Part shown: positions 45,191-56,400 of the stretch, in pieces
How the letters are laid out: every line of letters starts with the position of its first letter
Numbering within the stretch: position 1 is the first letter of the stretch
Assembly (NCBI GenBank): GCA_025093555.1
Contig: JAIWNF010000033.1
Span: forward strand, 537,389 to 601,388
DNA from: Circinella umbellata
Lineage: Eukaryota; Mucoromycota; Mucoromycetes; Mucorales; Lichtheimiaceae
DNA length: 64,000 nt
Direction: 5' to 3'
Translations under genes and position numbers: made by a program
Notes under the pieces: model-generated
What the model saw: only the letters and a program-made list of their open reading frames with translations
Told to the model about the DNA's origin: nothing
Database searches by the model: none

Positions 45191-45918
45191 CAATTAATAA
45201 ATAATAACTACAAACGACTCCAAAAGAAAATAAATTATTTATTCCTTTTTCTGTCTGGTACAAGTATCTTTAGATATTTATAGAAAGAAAGAAAATCCTT
45301 TCTTTTTTAAAATATTTCATGAATATTTTATTTTCTTTGTTATTGATTATATATACAGAAAACATTTATTAAAGATTCAGATGCATCACATCTTAAAAAG
45401 AATTAAAGAGAATTAAATTTTTTAATTTTAAGCTTTCCTATAAAATTTATTTTTTTAACTTTTAAATTATATCACATATTAAAATGGTTACATAATTATT
45501 TAATTAACAAGTGAAAATTATAATTTAATAAAAAATATAATTCTTAGAATTAATTTTATTAATTTTTGAGGTTCATATGAACCTTGAAATATTAAATATA
45601 TTAAAAAATAAATATCAATAAGAATCACCCTAAAGGGTTAAAAGCTTGCAGTAGCGAGCTGGTTTTTATTAATAAACTTTAATTTTTATATATTTTTATT
45701 TCTGAAAAACATTAAAATCAATTGATTTTAAATGTTTTTTATATATATAATTAATAACAAAGAGAATACAACAATATTCATGGAATATTTTAAAAAAGAA
45801 ACAATTCTCTTTCTTTTTACAAATATCTAAAGATCTTTGTACCAGATGGAAAAAGGAAAGAATGAAATGATTTTCTTTTATAGTCATTTGTAGTTGTTTG
45901 TATTAATAGTAAGTAGTG
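45175..45918. mobile_element. Foldback element 2 (long inverted repeat)
   Basis: The arms at about 45175-45370 and 45715-45918 are reverse complements. Shared blocks are AACTACAAAxGACT, TCTGGTACAAxxATCTTTAGATATTT and ATGAATATT. The centre (45361-45600) matches the centre of foldback element 1 in direct orientation: TTATTAAAGATTCxGATGCAT ... GAGGTTCATxTGAACCTT. The two elements therefore belong to one family although their arms differ. The centre also holds the small hairpins at 45624-45660 (CCCTAAAGGG; AGCTTGC-AGTA-GCGAGCT). Confidence 0.65.
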
Positions 45919-45922
45919 GTGG

Positions 45923-46952
45923 TTAGGGATCTTAGTACAATCCGGATTTATAAACCGATCCGTTTTTCATATGGATTGGATCAGATTTGGATTGTGTCTC
46001 AACGGATTCAGATCGGGTTCGAATCATAATTCTACAATCTGGATTATAAACGGATTGAGACCTATAGATCTGTCGAATTTTTCTGATCTATCATTATAAT
46101 TATAGAGTAATAATGGATCAAAGTTTTAACAATGCTGTGGTAAGGTATATACATATTCAAATAAAGAAGAGAGTAAGTTCTTGTATATTATTATATACTT
46201 GAATAGAGCAGTTGAAAAGAGAAGTAGTAATGGCTTTAATATAGAAAAAAAAATATCTGAAAAGAAAAAAACAAAAATTGAAGATTAAAAAAGAGAGATT
46301 AGTGAACTTAATTATTATTTTTATTAATCTAGTAATGATAAAGAGAATTATGAGCTTTTATTTGGTTGTAAACAGAAAAGATAAACTTATACCTCTTTTT
46401 TTTCAGCACACTACTCGCCCCTACAAAAGAAATCCACGTCATGTTTTTATCACTATAACTTTTTTTTTTCCTTCTATAACTTTCCCACTATAATTTTTTT
46501 TCAACTATAACTTTTTTCCTATTATAACTTTTTTTCTACTAGAACCCATTTTCCCACTATAACTTTACTACGATTCTGTTTTTATTATAACTTATTTATT
46601 TCCTATTATGTTTTTCAAACCAAAATAATAAAATCATCTAAAAATAATGCACTTCTGTTAACAATGTTTTACTTTTCTTAAACGATCTCAAACGACTACC
46701 ATACACAATCTTATAAAATACCTTCTCTCATGAAAAAATACTGTGACATCTACCTATATAGCCTAAATTTTCATCTAATTGATTCTTTTGCATTACAGAT
46801 TACAGATTCAATCCGGATTTTTACGAAACGGATTCGGATTGTAATTCTCTAATCCGTAGACAATCCAGATATCTGAAAATCAGATCCATTTCAAAACGAA
46901 TCGGATTCGAAATGGTGCCAATCCGATCCACATCAGTCTACTAAGAACCCTA
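45923..46952. mobile_element. TA-flanked non-autonomous element (mariner-like MITE)
   Basis: The ends are GGGATCTTAGTA at about 45925 and its near-perfect inverse TACTAAGAACCC ending about 46950. They are flanked by TA on both sides, as for Tc1/mariner insertions. The subterminal regions are rich in imperfect ATCCGGATT / GGATCGGATT motifs on both sides. The middle has imperfect ACTATAACTTTT repeats (46440-46580). No ORF of its own. It sits directly 5' of the visible Fanzor sequence and may have separated it from its upstream part. Confidence 0.55.
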
Positions 46953-48281
46953 TATAGAAGACTATATTCCTGCTAAACCTAAAGCTGTACGTGTAAAAGA
47001 ATTGAAACGCGCGATACATACACAGACTGGTTTTCAAGCACACAATATGCCACAGCATGTCCGAAACCAATTACAAACAGAATCTATCACTCGAATGGAG
47101 TGAGTTGCAGAAGAAACTATTCAAACGACTCAACAAGGAAAATTCCATCAAGTTGCTGTTGTACAACCTCGTGGTTTTCATAGACAATATAGTGTTCTCC
47201 CCCAACACGACTACACCATCAAGAATGTGCAAGTTGACGGCAATGTACACTTTAATGTACTTAGCTCTTATAATCAGTTATATAATCAACTTTCTCAAAA
47301 TGCCATTGCATTTTTCCAAGAAATAAGAACACAAGATTTATACAACCATTTATATAATTTAGAACAGATTGGTGGCCTTAATGGACAAAGATACTTCGAT
47401 GAAAGAATTTCAACAGATGCATTTTCTGTTAGTGTTCATTGTAAATGACCTCGATTGCAATGTGGTGCAAATCCAACATCATTTGCATTTAATATACCAA
47501 ATAATGCTATTGTTTTTGGTGCAGATCCTGGAATTAATAGTTTGGTGACAGCAACAAACTAGTGTTACAATCATGAATCAGGTCAACAAGAATACATGAT
47601 AAATTTAAAAGCATCAGAATATCACGAAATGAGTTTCCACAACAAAGCCTCCAAATACTGCGAATTTTGGTGAAGACAATATCCCTGGGTTTGCTAATAC
47701 GAGCAGCATATTTTGATACATATTGCAACCACATTTGAAATGCACTTATTGTACAACCATTGTTGTTAGAATATCATCAAATGGTTCAAAGAACCTTAAA
47801 GTTTACAACATACAGATGGTCATAGCAAATTTTTGCAACTTACATATATCGATTCAAGTTACACAATCGGTTCCGCCAAAGACAACAAGTTGTTATTGCA
47901 TATGGATTAGCCCATTTCTATCATGCCATGAGGGGTAATAGATCAGTACCAGTAGAAAAATTCAAAAGAATTGTATACAAGTACTTGACAGTTGTTCCAA
48001 CATCTGAAATCAGGACATCAAAAGAATGCTCGCACCTCTATTGTATCAATGATCAAGATTTTTTGAATAATCCATGGCAAGACTTAAGAAGTATTCATTC
48101 TGAGGCTCACCCTGATGGAGCTCGAGGAGGCACGTTATACAAAATAAAAATATGTACTATTGATAACACAATTTGGGACAGGGACGTTAATGCTGCAAGA
48201 AATATCTTGTATGTTTTTTATTCTGAAAACACTAATCAACAAAGACCAATCAATTTTAATCCTAGACGAGCTGCAGCTTAA
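46953..48281 (+). pseudogene. Fanzor (eukaryotic TnpB-like RNA-guided nuclease) relic
   Basis: The frame from about 46956 reads EDYIPAKPKAVRVKEL. It later contains ISTDAFSVSVHCK (the D-G-Y-S-V-S-V-like block before RuvC), then AIVFGADPGINSLVTA (RuvC-I, Asp at 47524-47526). After a frame change it reads QVVIAYGLAHFYHAMRGNRS and VPVEKFKR, TSKECS with a following Cys (target-nucleic-acid-binding zinc site), and WDRDVNAARNIL (RuvC-III). This order is diagnostic for Fanzor1-like proteins of the IS605 OrfB/TnpB superfamily. In-frame stops at 47101, 47446, 47560 and 47671, a further TAG near 47819 and one net frameshift show it is dead. TnpB/Fanzor proteins use a transposon-encoded omega RNA; the RNA region would be expected toward the right end of the element. 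The start is lost or disrupted by the 45923-46952 insertion. Confidence 0.85.
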
Positions 48282-48853
48282 TTTTTCGCTTCACTTTTAT
48301 TTCTTGTATTTGATCACATTCTTTTTGACTATTTACCTTATGCATACTATATCCTAATACTCCATCTCAAATAATTTTTTCTATATACATACATAGTCTA
48401 TTTCACATTTCTTATAATTTTCAAAGTTATAGTATAATAATTTTAACATTTTTTTTGTCTTTGTTATACATCTATAAAAATATATATTATATATTATTAA
48501 ATTTCTATTATAATTCTCTATGTATACTCTTGTATCTATACATTATCTAAATTTCTCTTAAATAAAGCATCAAAGAGCATTTTAACTATCATATATTTTT
48601 TACTTTGTTCGACTTATGTAACAATTTCCATTCCAAATTTTAGCCCTTTCTGGAAACAATTTTGCTGTTAAAATGGTACTTAAAAGTACTGAGATCACCA
48701 TAAGATATAGATGATGCTTGTCGTGCAGAAAAAAAAATCAAAACCCACCAATTAGAAGAGACTATTAGTTTTTTTAATAAAAACAAAGAAATCACTGGGC
48801 TTTTAATAATACAACTTGCTTTCTTTTAGAAAGAAATCTCACAAAAAAAAAAA
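48282..48853. other. Non-coding 3' part of the Fanzor-bearing element
   Basis: AT-rich. By analogy with other Fanzor loci, the guide-RNA scaffold would lie between the ORF end and the right inverted repeat, but no conserved structure can be demonstrated by eye. Confidence 0.3.
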
Positions 48854-49189
48854 ATGAAAAATATCAGAAACTGTGTTACCTCAGCTTTAGGAAGAACAAT
48901 GACTTTATCTCAAGAAACATCTATTGCCGGACTATCAACAGTACAAGCACAACAACCTATTCCATTACCACCATCATCTCAAGGTCCAGCAGACCCTTTA
49001 CCTCAGAAAAGGGTTGTAGAGACTTATATGGCACAAGTACAACATCCATCATCTTTACTCCAACCAACAATATCCCCATTGCAACTTTCACCACAAATGA
49101 GTCAGCTTCATAGAATGACAACAGCAATGAAACGAAAAACGAAACCAAAGACGAAGACAATACCAAGATACTGGACTTCAATTTATTAA
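48854..49189 (+). CDS. Small ORF of unknown function inside the Fanzor-bearing element
   Basis: 111 aa, Pro/Gln/Ser/Thr-rich with a basic end (MKRKTKPKTKT). The composition differs from the surrounding AT-driven frames. It starts after an A-rich leader and ends just before the right inverted repeat. No family is recognised. It could be a fragment of a larger element gene or a chance frame in a low-complexity stretch. Confidence 0.25.
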   Translation: MKNIRNCVTSALGRTMTLSQETSIAGLSTVQAQQPIPLPPSSQGPADPLPQKRVVETYMAQVQHPSSLLQPTISPLQLSPQMSQLHRMTTAMKRKTKPKTKTIPRYWTSIY

Positions 49190-49209
49190 TGAAAGAGAAT
49201 GAGTATATG

Positions 49210-49320
49210 ACTGGTGGTGATGGTGGTAGTGGTGGAAAAGAAAAAAACATTCATATTAATTAAGCATAAATTATTAATGTGTAACATCTAATAGTTTATG
49301 TGATACTTCACTATTATAGA
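49210..49320 (-). repeat. Right terminal inverted repeat of the Fanzor-bearing element
   Basis: Reverse complement of the 45072-45190 repeat. It is followed by TTAA. Confidence 0.65.
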
Positions 49321-49324
49321 TTAA

Positions 49325-49599
49325 GTGCCATAGTAATTTGATCTCATTGTTATTTGTTTATTTGTTGCAGCATAAAAACAGTATAGTAAAATAAAATAAA
49401 AATAAACCTGTTTGTGATAAAGTGATTTTTTCATTATTAATTTGAATCTTTTTCATTATGTACGACCTTTTTATCATTTTTTTCCTGCTCTTGATTGATA
49501 GTAACTGTGTTATCATCACATCTCTTTCTATTCGTCTTATGTATAATACTTAAATGTAATTATTTTGTGTCACATGGTCAATCTTTCTATTATTAATAA
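49325..49599. other. AT-rich spacer
   Basis: No gene or repeat is recognised between the right end of the Fanzor-bearing element and the minus-strand coding relic. Confidence 0.3.
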
Positions 49600-49870
49600 T
49601 ATTACCATTTATGACATTATTCTCTGAAGTTTCAACTTCTTCTATTAGCGATATGGCTTTGCTGACTTGCGCTTTGATTGATGAATTTAAGACAATACTT
49701 TTTAACATTTTCATAATGTCACCATAACATTCTTCTGGTATTTTATATGGGTTCCGTTCTTTATGATACTTTATAGCTTCACTAATGCTCTAGTCTTTGG
49801 GAGATGTTGGGTCAAAGTATTGTACGCTTCTATAATGATATTTGAGGAGATTTTGCATTGTGAACAAGTG
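49600..49870 (-). pseudogene. Short coding relic, unknown
   Basis: Over about 80 codons the minus strand reads NLLKYHYRSVQYFDPTSPKD, one stop, then SISEAIKYHKERNPYKIPEE and KAQVSKAISLIEEVETSENN. This is protein-like with a single in-frame TAG, unlike nearby frames. The family is unknown. Confidence 0.35.
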
Positions 49871-50261
49871 AAGGAGGAAGTCTGATAAAAAAAAGGTAGT
49901 ATTAAAGTACCTGGCGCCAATCATTTTACAAGTTAAGCAACAGCTTTAGCCAATGAAATCCCTACTTAACACCTATGTGCAACCTAAGCTGATGTGTACT
50001 AAGATCTTTTATAACATATAGGATTTTCCTTTTTGCTTTATTTAGATTTTTTTTATACAGCACACGTTTTTCTTCTTGTTATAATATAGATAATGACGAT
50101 ATATCTTTGCCAGAGAAACGCGGCCCTGATAGACTATCTGGCTGTAAAAATAAACCATGTAAATGTCTTCCTGCTGGCCAAATAGCTATAAAGGATATTG
50201 TAACAAATTCTTTGGTTTTATCTTAAATACGTAATAAAGCATAAGGTGAACCAGCATAATA
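49871..50261. other. Spacer without recognised feature
   Basis: No coding frame or repeat can be supported here. Confidence 0.3.
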
Positions 50262-50640
50262 ATATATATATTCCATCCATTCATGAATAATCGGTCAAAC
50301 ATCATTCCGTCAAGGATAAAAGATATAACCAATTATACACTATTATTTACTTTGATTCGTTTTTATTATTAATCTAGATAAAAAAGGAACATCAAAGAAA
50401 GAATGAGATTAGTAACAACTGTCATAAACGGTTTCAGAGAATGATCTAGAATTAATATTTATAATAGAACAAATATAATAGGTCCTCTCATCCATTAGTA
50501 TAAAACATAGTTTAGCCATGATCAGATAAAATAAGATAGTTATGTAATTTAGAAAAGATATAAAAGAGTAGTTATTTTATTTTAGGAATAAACAGATTCT
50601 CAACTATATTTTACTTTAGTCCTGTCTTTCTATTTTTTAC
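50262..50640 (+). repeat. Interspersed repeat, copy 2
   Basis: Diverged direct copy of 35518-35876. It ends exactly where the decayed LINE ORF2 sequence stops, so it may have truncated that LINE or been an insertion into it. Confidence 0.5.
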
Positions 50641-52109
50641 TACTTGTATTTATCTCATATGTGGCAAGGGGTTTAATCATAGCACTAATAAGATGATCAT
50701 CACCAGGAGCTTTATGTGGTACTATCTCGTTGATGATGTGTTCTATGTCTATAGCTGGAAAAGGATGATCATCCACATCAATGTCCAAAAATTTCATTGA
50801 AGTATCAGATCTACATTCTCCACTAATAACTTTTGATAAATGTGTTAGCATTGTTTCAACTGCTTCCTGTGGTCCTTTAGGGTGTGAAAAGGTATGAGTT
50901 GTTTAGTGATTATGTTGCATCCTTTTTATTATTGAGTTAGCTTCATTTGTTGGTGAATTTCCCAAGGTGGTGCAAAACTGTTTCCAGGTGTGACGTTGTA
51001 CTCGATGAACTTCCTTAGTGAAGTTGTTACAGCATGCTGTATATTAATGCCATAATGGTGTGTATATGGTGATAATAATGGGGGACCGACGCCAGCAACG
51101 ATTTGCCTCCTCACGTAAGTCTGCTTTTTGTTGAAGTTCGTCATTCCAAAATTGCTTCCAATGCTTAGGACGGGCTTGTTTCCTAGTAACACTATGATCC
51201 AAGGCATCATAAATCACTGAGACCAAATTGTGTCTAATTTGGTATTACTATACTTCCACCTTTAAGATTATCAAGTTTATGATTAGTACTAAGGATGTTG
51301 TTCTCGAATTGAGTTATATACAATTTTTTGACATCTGGATCCATTAGTTGTTGAAGTTTCCAGTGTTGACCTGTTGCATTAGGTATTGGAAGTTGTTGCC
51401 AAGGTGATGTTAAAGTAAATGGTAAGCTACAAAGATGATAATGTATTTTAAGAGATGTCATATCATGAATATTCATAATTACTATAGATCGATTATGGCA
51501 TATTCGTGTGATATGAACAAATCAATAATATTATGGGCAGCATTGGTGCGAAACGTTGGTTGTCCTCGAGCTATAGAGCCATTCCATATGTGTAAACCAT
51601 TGGAGAGTGACCACGGTTCTAGTACATGTAAACCCCGAGAGCTATTTTGGTGATCACCTATAAGAATTTTAGATCATGCATTAATATCCCCAAAGATGAT
51701 GGTGTTGTTGTCAATATTGAGCTGATCCAGCAGTTCATTACAGTGATCGTTATTAGCTTGTTGTAGTTGTTCTTGTGGTGGTGGTAGGTAATGTCCATGA
51801 AAGATATAAGTGTTAATTTTAAATAAGAGAGCAAAACGATTTTGGTTGAAAAATGATGAATATGTAAACTAAGTTCAGGTCGTACTAGTAAAGATAATCT
51901 GCCTTCTCCTCTTTTTTTTTAGGATTTAGTTGTATTGCATAGTTATGATACTAATTCCAGTCAGTATGTAGCTGCCTGTAGGCAAGAAAAGTTTTGGTAA
52001 TAGGTATGATTTCAATGTTGTTGTTGTTGTTGCAGAATTTAATTATTTCATTTGGCAATTTGTCAATGCCAGCTGTATTTAATAAACTAATTTTAATATG
52101 GTTTATCAT
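50641..52109 (-). pseudogene. Decayed LINE ORF2 (endonuclease and start of RT)
   Basis: The first Met at 52109 is followed by an endonuclease domain with several frame breaks. Recognisable pieces are IFGDINA (the GDFN block of the intact LINE), GQPTFRTNAAHNIIDLFIS (its GQPTVYHNNGTSIVDFFIS), HLCSLPFTLTSPW, RPKHWKQFWNDELQQKADL and EIVPHKAPGDDHLISAMIKP (its RT entry block RRKAPGTDHLRAEMLHPL). Sequence ends at the repeat boundary near 50640, so palm motifs are missing. It is homologous to the intact LINE at 22-27 kb but far diverged, an older family member. Confidence 0.8.
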
Positions 52110-52111
52110 TT

Positions 52112-52320
52112 TTATTCATGCATAGTTTCGTCTTCGCCATCTTTATTATCAGTTGTTTTAGGTGATATCAAACTGCTAACTTCTTCAGCTGATACTAAAG
52201 ATTGATGGCTTTGGCATCGCTGGGGGTTTTGCTGCCGAAACTGCTCCCAGTATGAGGTATCAATATAGTGACTATTTTCTGTTGGTCATGAAGTGAAGTG
52301 ACGAAGAATAGTGACACCAA
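52112..52320 (-). pseudogene. Decayed LINE ORF1, 3' part (interrupted by the CACTA-type element)
   Basis: The frame GVTILRHFTS ... LVSAEEVSSLISPKTTDNKD ... ETMHE ends in TAA at 52112-52114. After two bases comes the ORF2 ATG, exactly the arrangement seen in the intact LINE. The 5' part of the same ORF lies beyond the transposon at 58561-59629. Confidence 0.75.
52318..52320. repeat. CAA target-site duplication, left copy
   Basis: 3-bp CAA adjoining the CACTTTGAG tip, repeated at 58561-58563. Deleting the element and one CAA joins MPKKHL to GVTILRHF in frame, confirming the duplication. Confidence 0.85.
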
Positions 52321-52350
52321 CACTTTGAGGATAAAAACTCCGAAAAAATT
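52321..52350 (+). repeat. Left terminal inverted repeat of the CACTA-type element
   Basis: 30 bp matching the reverse complement of 58531-58560 at 29 positions. Confidence 0.85.
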
Positions 52351-52412
52351 ATTTTTCGTCTCTGGAAAATCTCCAACTCCGTAAAATCTCCAATTCTTTT
52401 CAAAAAAGTTAT

Positions 52413-53092
52413 TAATTTTATGCTGCAATAACTCAACTCTCCAAAATATCTCCATTTCTCTCCGGAAAATCTCCAACCCTGTTCGATAAAAAAAAATCAA
52501 AATGAATTGTGGTCTAAAATACATATAACTTGAGTATAGGGTAGAAGAATGGTAACCAATGATTGAATAGTATGTACTAAGTCTCAAATTCACAAAAACT
52601 TTAAAAGTCTATAAATTTTATGCTGCAATAACTCAACTCTCCAAAATATCTCCATTTCTCTCCGGAAAATCTCCAACCCTGTTCGATAAAAAAAAATCAA
52701 AATGAATTGTGGTCTAAAATACATATAACTTGAGTATAGGGTAGAAGAATGGTAACCAATGATTGAATAGTATGTACTAAGTCTCAAATTCACAAAAACT
52801 TTAAAAGTCTATAAATTTTATGCTGCAATAACTCAACTCTCCAAAATATCTCCATTTCTCTCCGGAAAATCTCCAACCCTGTTCGATAAAAAAAAATCAA
52901 AATGAATTGTGGTCTAAAATACATATAACTTGAGTATAGGGTAGAAGAATGGTAACCAATGATTGAATAGTATGTACTAAGTCTCAAATTCACAAAAACT
53001 TTAAAAGTCTATAAATTTTATGCTGCAATAACTCAACTCTCCAAAATATCTCCATTTCTCTCCGGAAAATCTCCAACCCCGTTCGATAAAAA
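52413..53092 (+). repeat. 200-bp tandem repeat, three full copies and a partial fourth
   Basis: The period is exactly 200 bp (units begin 52413, 52613, 52813, 53013; the last stops after about 80 bp). Copies are virtually identical. Each unit contains CTCCAAAATATCTCCA and CTCCGGAAAATCTCCAAC, the same motifs found singly at 52360-52400 and, inverted or direct, at the right end (58425-58560). They are probably amplified transposase-binding subterminal repeats. Frames read from the units are repeated artefacts. Confidence 0.95.
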
Positions 53093-53429
53093 TTAAATTG
53101 TTTCCAATTATGCTAAAATTCCTCATAACATGGATCCGACAGTAATCAGTCATATCAATACGCTGGTTCCATCTTTTCAACACCTTTTTACATATAGCTT
53201 AGACAGAGAAAAGTGAAAGGATGGTAAATGATGATCAAATGATCTTCTGTGACTGTTTATTTTGTGTTTATTATTTTTTTCACCAGGTTTTTATTCTCGT
53301 TCTTTCACCATCGGAAAGCTTGACGGAATAAAGAGCAAGTGTTTTTCAGCATGGTACCAAAAAAGAATAGCAATACTGATGACTGATCCTAACAGCTATT
53401 AGATCTTTTCGATAGTAAGGGGTATTCGA

Positions 53430-56400
53430 ATGTCTTCACCAGGGTTGGAAATTTTGACAGACTTGCCTAGCACAGAATTCCAGTGTAATAATTGTCTATA
53501 CGTATTTGAAAAAAAAACAATCTCAGAAAAGGATCATAAAAATCACTGTAAAAACTATAAAAAAAGAAGAAATGTTGAATCTATTGCAGAAAATGTTCCC
53601 TACCTGAACGAGCAAATGAATGATGCACAGCAAAACAGGTAAATATTCTTTTATACTCAAGAAGAAATTTAAACATTAGTATTTGATGATTTACAACAAT
53701 TAGCAGTCTAGATTATTATGACGATGATACTCAGTGGGAAGACATTGAAGACCAATCTATACTTATTGAAGAACGAGAAGAAGAAGAACAAGAACAAGAA
53801 CAAGAACAAGAAGAAGAGCAAGAAGAAGAACAAGAAGACGAAGTCGAAGAAGAATGGATAGACGAAGAGGATGAAAATTTTACCTACTCAAATCAATCTA
53901 TACAAAATTATACTGCCGCTAAAAAGTATAACTTCAATAAACAAAAGTATGCAGAGACCAGAGGTGAAAAATTTAGCAAAAAGTTTCTTGCACTAGCAAC
54001 AAAGCACGGTGTTTCTCAAGGCTTTTATGATGAAATGATTCAATTGTTCAATGGATATATAAAGGATAAGCTTATTGAACCCCTTCTTTCACACCATTTA
54101 TCTAAAAAGGTCGGTTATAATCAAACTCATAAGATTATATGCTTTTCTTATTGACTCTTTTACATTTTTATTCACTGATACGTTTTTTTAATAGTTGATG
54201 GAAATTACCTATCCCATTAAGCCAAAGCTTTATGATTGTTGCAGAAAGGGCTGTATGATGTTTCAACGTGTATCAAAAAAAGAAAAATGTGATTTTTGTA
54301 ATGAACCACGGTATACCACAAAAAAACGACGATCAGATGGAGGAGTCCAGCAACAACAGCCATGTGCGCAAGTCAAACAACTCCCGATAGCAGACCAATT
54401 GGCTTTATTATTATATCACAAAAGCTCCCGAGAAGAATTATTATATCGATCCAAATATCAATCAGTATCAGGAAATTATTCAGATGTTTTTGACGGCTAC
54501 ACATACAAAAATCTAAAAAAAGACGGACATTTTTCGAACCCAATGGATATAGCAATATCTTTGTATACCGATGGATTTACACTCTTTAACAAACAGCAGC
54601 TTACGATTATACACGTCGTTGTATTGAATATAGACCCCATCAGACGATATGAAACGAACAGAATGTTTCAAATTTGCATTGCACCTGGACCTTTAGCCCC
54701 ACGTAGTCTATTCAGCTTTCTTCATCCAACTATACAATCATTAAAAAGACTACAGAAATCAGGTATTTGCGTCAAAGGTGATGACGGAAAAACTTACTAT
54801 TCACGTGTCCATATGCTATTGGCAACTGGTGATATACCAGCATGTTCAAAAATGATGTGTGCACGGGGTCATACATTCAGGTAATTTATTTATAGAGCAT
54901 TAAGTCTGTATGTTGCATTTGTTGTATATTAATCACTCATTTTCGAATTCTTTACTACGTAGGTATGGATGCCGATTTTGTGAAATTCTTGGTGGTGCAG
55001 CACCAAACACTAAAGGGGAGAAGAGAGGGATGTATTTTGTCCCAGATAAAAGAGTGCGACCACGTATGCGACCACTTAAAGATTTTCAAGAAGGAAATGT
55101 AGATAAGGGGATATTACGTCCATCACCATTTCGTGATTTATATTCTTATAACGGTTCTGTGACTTATGGCCTTGATTCGATGCATTTGATTGGACTGGGA
55201 ATAGCTAAGCAATTATGGAAATTGATATGTGGAAAGTAGGTTCAATGTTCATTACTATATTATTACTTGCTGCAAGTGTTATATATAAAATTAATTGATG
55301 TATTCTATTGTATTAGGTACGGTGAAAAGGGGAATCCTTTTTTTCTACGAAATAGCATTAGAAAAACAATTGGTCAATCGTTGGCAAATTCAAGGAAAAC
55401 AATTCCATCTACCTTCAGCAATTGCACTATTGATATATCACAGCAAGCTGGTTATCTTCGATCTATTGATTATATACATGTCGTTTGTCTTATTGCTCCA
55501 ACTTTGATTGCTGAAATGATTACCAACAAAGAAGCAAAAACTGCTATATTTGCCCTTGCAAGTGTATGCAACATAACTTTTAAAAAAACAATTACGGACG
55601 ACGACTTAAAAAAACTCAAAAAAGATGTGGACGTGTGGCTCCAGTATCTGAAATCTCAAGTTGATAACAAAAGTATCAGTGGTACCGTCTTTACCATTTC
55701 TCAACATTACTTAACACATCTCGACCATATAATAGTTGCGATGGGTCCATTAAGCTATTATAATGCCTTCTGTCAAGAAAGGGCAATTGGAGAAATAAAA
55801 AAAAAAGTAAAATCACGCTCAGCAACAGGTGTCAGTGCTGGAAATATTATGGTTGCACTTGCAGCACAGCGATATGTAGAACGAGTTGGACTTGGATTTG
55901 ATTATAATACCAAAAAATTGCATAAACAAGAAGTGCTGGCCGATTCGGTTGATGATAATGCGCGCGAAATATGGGGACCATATTGGAATGATACAGTAGC
56001 CAATTATGACGAATACAATCTAAAACAAGCACTTACTGATTACTGGTCTGTACATGTACCAAACTTTGAATCACTTAATCCTATAATTGAAATTGGATCA
56101 AGATTATGGATAAATGAACAAGAAATGGTAGGGAGTGCTTATCGAGAACGAAATGAAGACCGTCGCGATGATTATTTTGCAAAACTGTTAATTGAAGTGG
56201 ATACTGATAGAAGAAGACGAACTATGGTGCGCAAAGCAAAGGTTTTTTTTGGTGATGTGATTTTTTTTTTCAGGAATAGACAAGAAAACGAAACAAGACT
56301 CTTGGCGCTTGTAAAAGTATGGGAAACTACTGTACCAAAACCAAAAGGGTATCCTTATTTGCATCCAGGATCTTCTTCAAAATACTTTGTAACATCTGTC

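Larger units (their letters stand above)
45068..49324 (+). mobile_element. TTAA-flanked inverted-repeat element carrying a Fanzor relic
   Basis: Long-range inverted repeats of about 115 bp: 45072-45190 against 49210-49320. Shared blocks are TCTATA at the tip, ATAAACTATTAGATGTTACA, AATAATTTATG, TTTTTTCTTTTCCACCAC and a (CCA)n-type inner edge. Both tips are bordered by TTAA (45068-45071 and 49321-49324), which may be a 4-bp TTAA duplication, though TTAA is common in such DNA. Inside are foldback element 2, a TA-flanked 1-kb insertion and the Fanzor pseudogene. Total about 4.25 kb. No transposase is recognised inside, so it was probably mobilised in trans. An unknown 111-codon frame lies near its right end. 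Confidence 0.6.

Noticed and set aside
52413..53092. CRISPR-like array
   Set aside because: The full 200-bp unit is repeated without unique spacers, in a eukaryotic context; it is a tandem repeat of the transposon.
52195..53183. Repeated minus-strand frames of 60-132 codons
   Set aside because: They are translations of the 200-bp tandem units; identical products in each unit and no homology make them artefacts.
56240..56273. Intron in the last exon of the CACTA transposase
   Set aside because: GT...CAG with a T-rich tract looks intron-like, but removing it puts TAG in frame immediately; reading through keeps the family-like C-terminus.
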